In this document: piece by piece, positions 1 through 11,363 of the stretch | How the letters are laid out: every line of letters starts with the position of its first letter | Position numbering within the stretch: the first letter of the stretch is position 1 | Translations under genes and position numbers: made by a program | From: Bradysia coprophila | Taxonomy: Eukaryota; Arthropoda; Insecta; Diptera; Sciaridae | Length of the DNA stretch: 64,000 nt | Reading direction: 5' to 3' | NCBI RefSeq assembly: GCF_014529535.1 | Contig: NW_023503496.1 | Coordinates: 868,001-932,000, forward strand | The notes under the pieces: model-generated | Seen by the model: the letters and a program-made list of their open reading frames with translations, nothing else | Database searches by the model: none | Told to the model about the DNA's origin: nothing

Positions 1-341
1 ACAACTGCGTTAACAGGACACAGCGGTCTCAACAAACACTTATTTACAATGGGCGTGGTGGATGACCCTCATTGTCCCAACTGCGGCGATGTCGAGACAA
101 TGGAGCACTACCTGTGCAAGTGCCCGGCGTACATTACAGCCCGATCGAAATCATTTGGCGCGTATATCCTGCCTCACAATAACATCTGGAGTCTATCTCC
201 TCAAAGCATCCTGGACTTTCTCAATCAAACTACTGGATTGTAGATAGTCCGGCGTGGGTACGCACAACAGGCCCACTAGAGGCTTAGGTGCCAGGGTATT
301 TACCCTACCCACTTACACTAACTAACTAACTAACACTAAAC
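1..341 (+). mobile_element. 3' end of a non-LTR retrotransposon (RNase H tail, zinc knuckle, repeat tail)
   Basis: The frame is open from the left edge to a TAG at 241-243. It reads TALTGHSGLNKHLF followed by GVVDDPHCPNCG, ETMEHYLCKCPAY and a short C-terminal segment. This is the typical end of the second ORF of Jockey/I/R1-type LINEs: the last part of RNase H, then a C-x2-C...H-x4-C zinc knuckle. After the stop is a short 3' UTR ending in a (ACTA)n run at about 318-340, as in LINEs that finish with short tandem repeats. Only the 3' end lies in the window, so the element class within non-LTR retrotransposons is not settled. The element inserts in plus orientation. Confidence 0.8.
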
Positions 342-390
342 TGTTTCCTAGCAGCCCAATTGTAATGCGATTTCAGCTCAGTTGAAATTT

Positions 391-604
391 CCAAGGTTGT
401 ATATGAGGAGGTTACGCCGATCGCTATTTTTCACTGTAAACCATATCGCAAAGAAAAAAAGAACATGGGGGCTCGGCTATCGGTAACTCTAACTGCATTT
501 CAGTACAAAATTTCAACTGAACTGAAATTGCGCTACATTTTTGTATGAAAATTACGGCAAAGCTCAGTGGTTTTTGTTATAACCTCCTAATATACAACCT
601 TAAG
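391..604. mobile_element. MITE, family with CCAAGGTTRTATRT ends, copy 1
   Basis: Terminal inverted repeats of about 30 bp start CCAAGGTTGTATATGAGGAG on the left and end in the complement CTCCTAATATACAACCTT on the right. A second copy lies at 4730-4892 with the same ends. No coding capacity. Target duplication not clear. Confidence 0.65.
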
Positions 605-1231
605 CTTGACACTCCCTTTCATACAAATACGTCTTGGTACAGAATTTTTCGAAGTAGTTTCTCATCGGCAGTGCCTGGCAACTATACAACATTTCCAGTC
701 AATGCACTGCAAACATGACTGGTACTCTAATTAGAGTCCTGAAACTGGACAGTGTGTCAAACAAATTTTTACACTAACGAGAAGAGAGCTACGCTTTTCC
801 TTCGGCAGAGACTATCCATAGACATTTAACGTGGAAATTCAGCTTCTGTGCTAGGTACATTGCCGTCAACCCAAGCATTGGACGAGATTTATTATCTTCT
901 TTCGAATGAGAATAAAAAACGATAGTGAATGTTTTCCCCTGATTCTCCTGAATCAGGCCAGTTTACATGGTTCTGGATAAATAGAGTGGGGTAATTTTTG
1001 TTAAGAATAGAAGTCACTCCATGGGTGGAATTTGTGTCATGTACAGGTACAAATTTTTACACTGTAAAATTGAATTTTTTCTTACAAAATCGTACTCTAT
1101 TTGACAGCTGTCATTAGTAGCTTTTTTGTAAACAAAAGTCGAAATTGGAATTTTCTAAAAAATTTATTTTAAAAAGTTAGAAACTAAAATAAATTAAAAC
1201 ATTTTTGCAGTCGACTCTAAAAACACGTTCC
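605..1231. other. Intergenic, with a decayed MITE remnant
   Basis: No gene seen. The stretches 719-800 and 1040-1120 (ggtactctaattagagtcct, tttacactgtaaa, actctatttgacagctgtca) match the interior of the CAACGCACTTC MITE family found intact at 16224-16385, so this is an old diverged copy. Confidence 0.5.
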
Positions 1232-4200
1232 TTATTTTTGGACCGGTCCAATTTCATTATTTCCATTACAAAATATTTTTGGATTCAGATGCTCCATTTC
1301 ATAAACCAAATTTTGAGATATTTTTCGGCTACTCGCAACTTGATCAGCTTCATCAAACCTAGTCTTTAAATCTCTTTTCTTCATCTTATACAACCATCTA
1401 AAACGAAAGAAGAGGAACGCATTTGATCCAAGTAATGTATACGAGAATAAGCTACTACAAATCTGCGCTAATTCAAGGGATGCTACTGTCGGGTGAATTC
1501 GAGTGCAGCGTAAGTTCACTTCATTGTAGCACTTTCGATTTCAATAGCAGTGTTGAAATACTTTCCCAACGTTCCTGCTATCGTATTCACCAAATTACAT
1601 CGATTCTATTGAAATCGCAAGCGCTACACCGTACGAACTGTGGAGCTGCAGAAATTTATGTGTTTCGCTGAGTTTGCATTACCTACGACACGATAAGAAC
1701 TTACAGAAAAATGAACACCGTCGGTGATAGCAGCGCCGAACCGGCAAAGAAGAATGCACCCGGAAATGTGTGTATTGTAGCCTTATACATAAATGCATAC
1801 ATTGGCATGTAAACCAGTGGCATCAGCGCTTCAGCTGCACCAATCAACGAGTTTACTTTTCCCAGTTCATCTTTTTCCACCAATTTGGTCGCAATCGATC
1901 TCATTGCGGTAAAGGATGTTCCGCTCAATATTTCGACTAACGGACCTGTACAAAATGGATTCTCTTTAGTTGTTTTACGGACGCAACGGTCAGTACATTG
2001 CAAACACTTGCCTAAATACAATTGCCACTCGGTCACAGCGAATGCATAAATGAAGCTGGACAATATTTTGGACACGCTCGCCATTATGCCAATGAAGGCG
2101 TCATCGATCTTCAATTTGTGTGAAAATACTCCCACAGCGAAAATCGTTCCTGCAATTATGAATTGCATCTTAGCCAAACCATGAGCTTAGTTCGAATCTT
2201 CTTTGTTCAAATTACCTAACAACCCAGTGACAGTTCCATACGCCGAGAAGAGACTAAACTCAATTTCGCTCCAGTTAAATTTGTACCGTGTGTACAGGTA
2301 AAACACCGACATTTCACCATACACCGGTCCAATGACAACCATCAGTGACACCATCAACAAAATTACTCGCAGACGTCTTTTGTTCGGTCCAGACTTAAGA
2401 GCTACCTTAAATGTGTCCACCACATGCTTCGTGTCAAAGAAGTCCGCAACCAGTGATTTTCGTGTCACTTCATCTGTTTCGCTGAATTCTTTCGGTTTCG
2501 TTGGAGCACGTGCTTCTCGAACACACGTTAGCCCGTACACAATGGCGATGATATAGAGAGTGGCTGACAGAGAGAAGATGCCATAAAATCCAACTAGCCT
2601 GTTTGGAACGGTCGTTATTGGGGATTAGATCATTGAGTCATATACTTTCCAATTGATTGCTGACCTTAGTAAGATTCCGCTGAATGCCGTTCCAATAGGG
2701 ATTCCTAATGTGAAACATAAGTTTGCTATGCCAATTCTCACGGTTCGACTTTCTTCTGTAGTTACATCACCCATGTAGCTAAACACTCCCATTAGCATGG
2801 TGAACCAACCGCCTTTGAAAATTAAATTCCTTCAATCAGCGCCAAAATTCAAATATTTTTACATTGACAGTTGATTTAGCAACTGTCAAAGGCTTAAAAA
2901 ACAGAGAAATGACAACATATGAAGGCTGGGCCGCCTGGTAGAGAACAATAACAATGTGACGATAGTTCGTTTCGATCGGAGAAGATTCTCTCGAAAATCC
3001 ATTTTGGCACCATTCTCCTCCATAGAAACCAAATGTTTAGGCTGCACAACTATCGTATTTTGCCATTTCTCAGGTTGACGTTTTATTTCAAATTCGAAGT
3101 GAGTCATTACCGGAAAGTCCAGGAAACAGCGCATCTGTTATACCGACCACTTCCACACTAGCGCTTTTAAAGTACGTGCAACATATCAGACCTAACACAG
3201 TTATCAATTCGCCAAATATTGGCATCAAAATGCACGGCAACCTTCGTCCATGCCTAAAACCATATATTGAAATTGCAGCAGTTGTCTCACTGTCCAATTC
3301 AAACCATTTACCTGTCACTCCAAGCTCCGTAAAAAAGGATCATCATGCAGGGTACCGCACTCTGAACTATAGACTTCCAAGCAGTCATACCAGCAACAAC
3401 CTGTTGCACCATTTTCTCCTCGCTAAAATTTGAAAATTTTTCGGTTAGTTGAACATTTCTTATTTCTGTTTGAGGTCAATTTATACTTTGTGAAGTTGGC
3501 TGCTTCTCTTCGAGTCAGCGCATCGCATGTTTGAGTCGAATAAGCGAGATTCACACGACAAGCTCTTTCCAGGCATAAGTTTTGAGTCGCTAGATTCGCT
3601 AAGACACTTGATCAAAGCAAAAAAAATTGTTAAAAACATGGCCACTGTTGAATGTTCAGGCTAAGGGAGTATCTAGATTTTTTTTGCAATGCAAACATTC
3701 TGTAGGTCATCTAAATGGCAGGATCTTACTTTCGGGTGTGTTTTTGTGAAGCTCCATCTGTTTGTCGATATTTAACCTATGGTTTCAAACTGATGAAACG
3801 TGGTGTGCAAGGTTCTGAAAGAACAGTATAAGAAACTCACGAAGGCTGGTGAAATCAGATTTGTTAAACGCACTCATTTCATTGTAAAAAGTCAACTTGA
3901 AAACAGTCATTTTTTTTTGTTCAGGTGAAATTGGCATATAAAGTTTGTCAAACCTAGTTGGCACTACAGAAAAATTTTGTTTCCACCACCTTCGTGATCA
4001 ACTCGAAAGTTTCTTAACCTGTTCTTTCAGAACCTTGGTGGTGTGTACCAAGCAAGATAGATAGTAGTGTGAAGGTTATGACATTCAGACACGCGACCTA
4101 GCTCATTAGTTCGATGCTAATGACACTTTTTACATTTTTTTGTTTTTAACGCATGGATGGCTTTTTTATCGCACAGATGACATTACCTCCACACTATATC

Positions 4201-4638
4201 TACCTTGGAAAGAACACGCACGCTCCCACTCTGCGAGAAACGATTCTTTTATTTCTTTGATGGCTGAGTAGAATAGATTGAATGTTGTCAGCGTATAGCG
4301 CTGTCACTCTAATGAATCCCAAATCTCTTGTAACGTTACCTTCCCTGTCTACATACTTTGGATGTCATAATAACATTGTCATATGCAACTGAAAACACCA
4401 TCTCAAACACACAAATTTCAGACATTTCAACTAATGCACCTTCGTTCGACTATACTATAATGACTTCTTAGCGAGCTTCTTAATTGAATATTTGTTTAAA
4501 ATTAAATTACCATCCAACGACGTAGCAGGCTAGCATTGGTTCAACTGTGATATTATTGCGAACATACAACAATTTTTTGGACCAAGTGAGGGTTTTCCAG
4601 TTGTCCAAATTTCCATTTTCATCGATTTGATGTGTCAT
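1232..4638 (-). CDS. SLC46 / proton-coupled folate transporter-like MFS carrier
   Basis: Membrane transporter of the SLC46 group of the major facilitator superfamily, about 525 residues. Coding exons, in order: 4511-4638, 3487-3606, 3312-3422, 3111-3253, 2665-2812, 2216-2598, 2012-2149, 1705-1945, 1232-1397. All phases join and the sum is divisible by three. The start ATG follows a 5' UTR acceptor (CTCAAAACAG). Family hallmarks are QNLCLERACRVNL and CDALT after TM1, the MFS motif GAWSDRHGRR at about residue 117, PGLSGGWFTMLMGVFSY, then FSHKLKIDDAFIG and GPLVEILSGTSF in the C-terminal half, and FIFLWLYKMKKR after TM12. Substrate cannot be read from sequence; family members carry folate or steroid conjugates, often at lysosomes. 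The intron 3607-4510 holds a hAT-like MITE. No lesion was found. Any 5' non-coding exon lies above 4650 and was not located. Confidence 0.9.
1946..2011 (-). other. 66-bp GC-AG intron of the SLC46-like gene
   Basis: Read on the minus strand it starts GCAAGT and ends TGTACAG. It is in frame and has no stop, so an open-frame reading would add 22 residues. Removing it gives WQLYLGPLVEILSG, the continuous sequence expected for the family. GCAAGT is the usual donor of GC-AG introns. Confidence 0.75.
3808..4037. mobile_element. hAT-like MITE (CAAGGTTCTGAAAGAACAG ends), copy 1
   Basis: 230 bp with inverted ends CAAGGTTCTGAAAGAACAG and CTGTTCTTTCAGAACCTTG, flanked by an 8-bp duplication GTGGTGTG (3800-3807 and 4038-4045). 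It sits in the first coding intron of the SLC46-like gene. Other copies are at 27521-29446 and 62894-63158. Confidence 0.85.
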
Positions 4639-4729
4639 TTGAGGAAATCTGTTTTGAGAAAAGTTTTCTTTTTTAAATTTTGACGAGAATATTATTAGCG
4701 ACATCATTGATAAACTAAGCTTGTTCTAA

Positions 4730-4892
4730 CCAAGGTTATACTGTGTATAAGCGAGGAGTTTGTTCCGATCGCTGGGGCCGTTCTCACAAAGAATCCACTG
4801 AACTGTGCTGTAATTTTCCTACAAAATTGTATGGAATTTTTGCCACAGTGAAATAATAGCGTTCGGCGTAACCTCCTTACATATAACCTTGG
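4730..4892. mobile_element. MITE, CCAAGGTTRTATRT family, copy 2
   Basis: Ends CCAAGGTTATACTG and CATATAACCTTGG. The right end GGCGTAACCTCCTTACATAT matches the inverted left end of the copy at 391-604. It lies just upstream of the SLC46-like coding start. Confidence 0.65.
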
Positions 4893-5702
4893 TTCTTCCT
4901 CTTAAGTCGGATGCAACAAGAGTGCTATGAAGTAAACAGCCTCGATGAAGTGGGTATAGCATTGGCCACTCTTCGATAGTCATACACTCTAATATCAGGG
5001 TTCAATATCAATCCGAAACGAAGACAAGGCAGGCCTCCGACACTTTAAAAATCCTCCTATTTTAGGAGTTTTAGTAGGTTTTTAGTGTTAGGTCTTAGGA
5101 GATTTTTAGGAGCTTTCGTGATCATTGTAGAAATGCTGATAAGCCCTTATTTCTTGTTAAAAACTCATATTTTTCCATTTACCATGGCTGTTTCAAAGAA
5201 GTCTTTATTACTTGTAACATCCTTCGATTTCCTACGTGCAAAGTATCTATCTCATCATACAGGATCGGAAATGGATCTATCACGAAAATTTCTAGTCTCA
5301 CCCAAAGTTACCAAAAAGCGCTCAATTTTGGACATAGGTTGTAAAAGAGACGAAAAAGTTGGATTGTCTGATTTGAGATGTTTGTCTCGCCATACAAAAG
5401 TTTAAACTTTGACAAATTGTGACGTGGGTATTATATATTACAATTTGATCGAGCTATCGTCACTGTACTCACCGAAAATTTTTAGAACTAAATAAAACCA
5501 ATGAAACTACAAACATACGTAGAATATACTTTCATTGTATAAAACGAATTCTTAATTTAAAAATGAGTGAGACTCTTCCAAATTGTTTTTTTTTTTGTAA
5601 AGAAAATTATGGCACAAAAATCATGTGTATCTGAATCCTGGATAAACCAACAATAACATTTACTGAATTTCCAAAAACGATTGCTTTATTGTGATCTAAA
5701 GA
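4893..5702. other. Gene-free; contains a TTTTAGGAG-type low-complexity tract
   Basis: Around 5047-5115 there is a diverged tandem of TTTTAGGAG-like units, repeated at 6393-6480 and, in reverse, at 63318-63410. A frame of 106 codons at 5085-5405 starts inside that tract, has no family features and is not called a gene. Confidence 0.4.
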
Positions 5703-6282
5703 GGAGATTCTTTTGAAAAACAGGCAGCCGCAATCGGACGCCTTTTCTAGTGGACTTTTTTATATGTGCCTAGATAGGTATTGGTCCTTAGAAGCCAAAA
5801 CCACTTACAAAAAAAATCGTCTAAGCTTGTGTGGCTAGTGAGAGTTGAACAAAATCCGAAAATCTCGTAGGCTACGAAACCTACAAGCTCTTGTAGGGTG
5901 TCATTAGAAAGGCAATTGCATGTTCTTTCGGGACAGTGAGTTATGAGCAGTAAAAAAAGAGTAATTTCGGCGAACTTCTAAGGGTTCCCGTGCATCCGAA
6001 AAGCAACAGAAACACAAAAAAGGATTTCTTCAACTGATGCTGATCTTAGCTTTCAAATAATACCAAACATGCACGTGTACTGTCTCGATGAATATGGTTT
6101 TGGAATGAAAATTTGATGCTCAGTATCTCTACTCAAAAAATATTTTTTTGCAGCAACCTTTAGCTGCTGGTTCACTTTTTCGAAATAATTCTATCTTGAC
6201 CAAAGGTTTCTAGGGCACATGTTAAAAAATTCACTAGAAAATGCGTCTGATTTCGGCAGGTCGTATTTTAAAAGAATCCCTC
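5703..6282. mobile_element. Foldback element (GAGATTCTTTTGAAAAACAG ends), copy 1
   Basis: Long imperfect inverted ends: the left has ttcttttgaaaaacag, the right has ttttaaaagaatccctc. Between them are inverted relatives such as tagtggac/ttcactag. The same family, larger, is at 36337-37602, and one end occurs near 39145. Confidence 0.6.
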
Positions 6283-6983
6283 AGAAGTGAAAAGCGCCGC
6301 AGGCGAAACTTTTAAGTTATTTTACTCATCCATTGATTGAATTGATGTTGATCCTGATTTATGAAAGTTTATTGAAATTTATTGAAGTCTCATTTTAGGA
6401 GTTTTAGGAGATTTAGGAGGTTTTATGAGGAATTTTGAAATTTTAGGAATTTTAGGGGGTGTGGGAGGTTTTCTGCAATTCATGGCGGAACAAACTATTT
6501 ATTTGAAATTCGAGATCAACGATCCAACCCTCTTTAGATGCGCAATAATCCCAAAGGCACCAGGCGAGAAAATAGCTATTTGCTATTAGCCCATTCGATT
6601 ATAAACCAAAAGTTATGAAAGAATTTCGTTACTTCGAAAATCGACTTTTCCATACATTTTCGGAGAGCGGAACGGTTTTTTATGACACAAGCACCTGTAC
6701 TAGGCAATAGACGATGTTAAAATAAGCATAATTTACCGCTACACCTTATCAAAATATTCTTTAGGTTTTTTTTAAATCAATGAAGGACATTATTTTCAGA
6801 GGAAAGTATGACGTCGGACTAGTGCGGTCGTTCATATGTTATAATACATACACTAACGCACTCGCAAAGCTGCGCTTACGTCATTAGTTGTTCGTCTATT
6901 TACGTACCAACATAAAAAAACGAAAATATTTAAATTGCTGATTTAAAATACTAATTCACTCAAGAGATGTGTAAGATTGTGTA
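6283..6983. other. Gene-free spacer
   Basis: Holds the TTTTAGGAG tract at about 6393-6480. I see no coding signal, RNA gene or clear element boundary in the rest. Confidence 0.4.
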
Positions 6984-8605
6984 TTTAAGAGTCAATTTGC
7001 CAATTCTTCAGCCAAATTTTCAATTTTTGAAACAAGCTATCCCCGATATTATTGAGTTATAGCTCATTCGATTTGTCGTTCAATTCTAGCGAGGGGGTGT
7101 CTGCCATTTTTTTTCAAAAAAATCTATTTTGAGTGTAATGTGTCTAAATGTCATATGATGTCAGAGGGTGGTCAAAACATTCTTTTAGCATTTACTTGAG
7201 GAAGGAGAAACACAAAAAGTTGAAACTTTGTGGGATTGTTGGCCTATCCACGGCCGACAGTTTGAGCCCACTCTGACGTCCGCACTCACCACCCATGGCC
7301 AGTCATCAGTCAAAGTATGGTCAACTTTCAAATAGTACGGAATCTCTTCAACATCATTATTCTGATGGGCCATCTACATATTATGGTAGCTGGCTTCAGC
7401 CACCATAACATATCAAAATTCCACCACAGAAGTTTGATGTTGCAGGAATTGCGGACCATTTGAAAAAAAGTTGACCTTTACGGCTGGTATAAACGAGAAA
7501 ATTTGAACCAAATTCTTGTCCAAAGTAGTTTTTTTTTTATTAGTAACGTGTCTGGGGGACAACTCTAGCCCATAACCGATCGATTCCGAGCGACTCTTTT
7601 CGAAAAAAATCTATTTTCACACATTTTTCTCATAGCTGAGCTCTAGAATTTTTTCGGTCAAATTTTTGTTTTACAATTTTTGCGTACAAGTACAGAAAGC
7701 GTCACCTACAACGATATCTGTTGTTTTGGAAGTATAAACAAGGACTTGCGTTACTTTTTACTCTTTTAAGGGTTTTTGGCCGATCTATACTACGTCTTAG
7801 GTGAAATATTCGATATGCACATGATTGCAAAACCTCTCTAACTTGTTGAATTGCAACAGGTAGAGCATGTATGTAGTTCTGGAGTGCCTAGCAATGGTTT
7901 AAAGATAGACTATGTTCACTCTGCATCGCTTCACCATTTCCCTAGACTCAAAGAGGCTTCCCGACTATGAGGAAAATGTGTGAAAATAGATTTTTTTCGA
8001 AAAGAGTCGCTCGGAATCGATCGGTTATGGGCTAGAGTTGTCCCCCAGACACGTTACTAATAAAAAAAAAACTACTTTGGACAAGAATTTGGTTCAAATT
8101 TTCTCGTTTATACCAGCCGTAAAGGTCAACTTTTTTTCAAATGGTCCGCAATTCCTGCAACATCAAACTTCTGTGATGGAATTTTGATATGTTATGGTGG
8201 CTGAAGCCAGCTACCATAATATGTAGATGGCCCATCAGAATAATGATGTTGAAGAGATTCCGTACTATTTGAAAGTTGACCATACTTTGACTGATGACTG
8301 GCCATGGGTGGTGAGTGCGGACGTCAGAGTGGGCTCAAACTGTCGGCCGTGGATAGGCCAACAATCCCACAAAGTTTCAACTTTTTGTGTTTCTCCTTCC
8401 TCAAGTAAATGCTAAAAGAATGTTTTGACCACCCTCTGACATCATATGACATTTAGACACATTACACTCAAAATAGATTTTTTTGAAAAAAATGGCAGAC
8501 ACCCCCTCGCTAGAATTGAACGACGAATCGAATGAGCTATAACTCAATAATATCGGGGATAGCTTGTTTTCCAAGTGGTCGAAAAATTGGCAAATTGACT
8601 CTTAA
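6984..8605. repeat. Long near-perfect inverted repeat (hairpin locus)
   Basis: Left arm about 6984-7635, right arm about 7967-8605, loop about 330 bp. The arms are complementary over roughly 600 bp. Reading by eye I find one internal substitution (ccaccacag against ctgtgatgg near 7424/8175) and divergence only in the outer 40 bp and at the inner ends. Each arm carries the same 62-codon frame, at 7185-7373 minus and 8227-8415 plus, simply because the arms mirror each other. It could be a foldback transposon or a hairpin RNA gene feeding endo-siRNA. No clear target duplication was found. Confidence 0.9.
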
Positions 8606-10230
8606 GGGTTTTGAAACCTGAATAACAATAATAAAATATTTCCAGAAGACCATGCAAGTTGTCTATTTCGAGAATTATAAGCCGAACGAAGTGATTTTCG
8701 TCCCCGAAGCATGAAAAGTTTATTTTCAAACATAGAGACCAATCCGTTACCATATGAATCATTGATTAAATTCGCCTGCACCACATTATCGATGCGAAAC
8801 AGCCGCATAATGCATGTTAGTCGTTGCATAAATCAAGGCGTTTAAGACAAAAGAATTGTCCACCATCAGTACTCATGATTTGAATAAGAAATTTATGTGC
8901 GGTACATGATCACGGAAACACACAATTCGTTTATTGTTATGATATACATGCTAAGAATGGATTTCGATCATGAATACCAAATGGGACGAAAACCATCCAA
9001 TATCAATAAACCTGTACAGAGACCTCGACAGTGACTAACCATAAAGTCATACGAATTATGGGAGCCAGAAAAGATAAATGTTTTCGAAAATGAAATCGGT
9101 TCGGATTTGTTCCATATATTACTTGAGAAATTTAGGACTGAGCGTGAGCATGCACTTCACAACGAGCTTGCACTTACTTCACTGCATTCTTTTCGCATAA
9201 TAAGAACTGTAATTTTCATATATTTCCCTTACACACTCATTTTATATAGTTCACCTCGTCCATTATCAAGACTTTTGATTCACTTATGCAGATATCAATA
9301 CGACTGCATCATTCTAGCTGTGGATGGATGCAGTAGTCCTACAGAAAGATTCTTTTTACTTACTTTGAGTTCACTTCACAAACACAATTGTTGCAACAAT
9401 TAATCAAATCACGAGATTAAAAGCGACCAAATATTATAGTCCCAGTCGGTCGGCGGAACTTTTCAGTGTGACTGGGTTACGTATCGTTTTTGAAGTCACA
9501 AATGTAAATGATAAATTGTTCGATAAAATTAACAAATATAAAAGCGATAGTTTCGTCGGCGGGTATTCCCTCTGCGAACATTTTACTTATTAGCATGTAT
9601 GAGATGTGTGCAAAGCACTCTTAGGAATTGTTTTTAGGCTTTTTTTTCTGTATGATTGTAGATATGATGCAGAATTACAAAAATCATACCTTATACATGC
9701 CATACCAGCCTCTTCGTGCCATAACCACTCACTCATCAGTGTAGTTTTTCCCCCTGAAAATCTTCTAAAACTAAAACCATTGAGGCCATTTATTTGTGAC
9801 ATGCAATCCTCAATCTAAGTGACATATCACCGGAGATATCCCGAAAGCCACAGATTGAACCTCCTTCCAAGACCTAATCTGTACTTCGTACAAACCCAAG
9901 TACCAATTTTCTACTAATCTATTTTCCAACTATTTTACTCTTACTTTCGACACTAAATGACCTTGCTCTTACATCTTGCTTTACATTATTATGTCGTCAT
10001 CGTGAACAGTTCTTGCAACATGAGTTAGTCAAAGCACAGTGTTGGTCGATGATTCATTTCATTATTGTGCGGTAACAAGCAAAGTTTGCTCTCGATCACT
10101 ATCTCTCTGTTTTCATGCATTCGTCACACTACTCAGGGGATTTCTTAGTTTTGTATGAAGTATTGTTGTAAGTTTATAGTTTGATCACCTGGCCGGATTT
10201 TCGTGGAAGTATTACAACTTCGAATAAAAC
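8606..10230. other. Gene-free stretch
   Basis: Open frames at 9107-9403 (plus) and 9590-9818 (both strands) show no signal peptide, splice context or domain I recognise. No RNA gene or element with clear ends was seen. Confidence 0.35.
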
Positions 10231-11363
10231 AAGGCATCAGAACAGTCGGAGCGTTTGCTGCGACTTAGCCCCGTACGACCCGTAATCCTATTTCGTCCGT
10301 AACCATAATACGTCCGTAGCCGTAATACGCCCGGAACCCTAATACGTCTACAACCCTCTAATGCGTCTGTTACCAAAATGCAAGTCAAGTTGGGCATGGT
10401 CAAATTTACTGAAAGTGTTCATTTTTAAAATTGCGCATAGCGCAATTACGAAAGCCCGTACGAAGTACCTCTCAAATAAAACCAACAATTTACGATATTA
10501 TTTTAGAAACCCAAAATTGTTTGCCAACTTTCTATTGGGTATTCAATTATCTCTCAAATGAATCAAAAACTAGCAAAATCGGATGAGATTTACTCGATTT
10601 ATGTGCAAAAAACACTTAGTGGCGGCCTTAGTCCAAGGGCCCAAATTTGAAACTTTTTTTGCCATCATTCTATTCGTCATTCAATTATCTCTCAAATGAA
10701 AGAAAAACTAGCAAAATCGGATCAGATTTACTCGATTTATGTGCAAAAAACACTTAGGGCCGAGTAGCGGCCTTAGTCCAAGGGCCCAAATTTGAAACTT
10801 TTTTCGCCACGTTCTTTTCGATATTCAATAACCTTCCATAAAAAACTAAATCTGGCAAATCGGATGAGATTTACTCGATTTATGTGCAAAAAACACTTAG
10901 GGCCGAGTAACGACCTTTGAGCCCTCCCAACAAGCTCGCGTTGCATCTTACCCAAAAACAATGTTCAGCAACTTTGTTCTACTCGTCAATACCTTTCATT
11001 TGATATATCACAAGCAGCTATTGCGTGCGTATTTCGGTAGATATCGTCGAAAGACTGAAAAACACCTATAGGGCCCTAGCTCTGGAGGGGCCGACCCTAC
11101 CATGCCCATTTTCGAACTTGACCTTACTTTTGTCGATACCAATCGGGGAAAAAAAGAATTTTGAAAAAAGGTTGTGATTTACTCTAGCTAGAGGGGTCAC
11201 GGACGGACGGACGGACGGACGGACGGACGGACGGACATTTTTTTTATTGCGGATTCGTCATCTATGAACACAACCAAATGCTTTGCCCTTACTGTCTGCT
11301 TCCAATTCGACGTGTTACAAACGGCATATTAATCTTATAAGCCCCCAGTACTTCGTACGGGGC
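10231..11363. repeat. Composite repeat element with ~140-bp internal tandem repeats, copy 1
   Basis: Starts near GCATCAGAACAGTCGGAGCG and ends GTACTTCGTACGGGGCT. It contains three or more units of about 140 bp (landmark AATCGG at 10577, 10715, 10858), then a (GGAC)n run at 11201-11236, then a conserved tail beginning TTGCGGATTCGTCATCTATG. The same parts in the same order make up 27757-29286, so this is one repeat family. Class unknown: no coding region, no clear inverted ends. Confidence 0.75.

Noticed and set aside
2186..2215. A 30-nt ultra-short intron in the SLC46-like gene
   Set aside because: The acceptor at 2150 (ATTGCAG) instead gives a normal 66-bp intron and the family sequence VTGLLGTIFAVGVFSHK. 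The short version adds residues absent from the family.
5085..5405. 106-codon frame as a gene
   Set aside because: Begins in the TTTTAGGAG tract; no homology, splice sites or promoter.
7185..7373. 62-codon frame, duplicated on the other strand at 8227-8415
   Set aside because: The two are mirror copies made by the inverted repeat. No signal peptide, domain or splice context.
9590..9818. Minus-strand frame with SGGKTTLM as an ATPase P-loop
   Set aside because: The chance motif lacks the rest of a P-loop fold, and a similar-length frame exists on the other strand.
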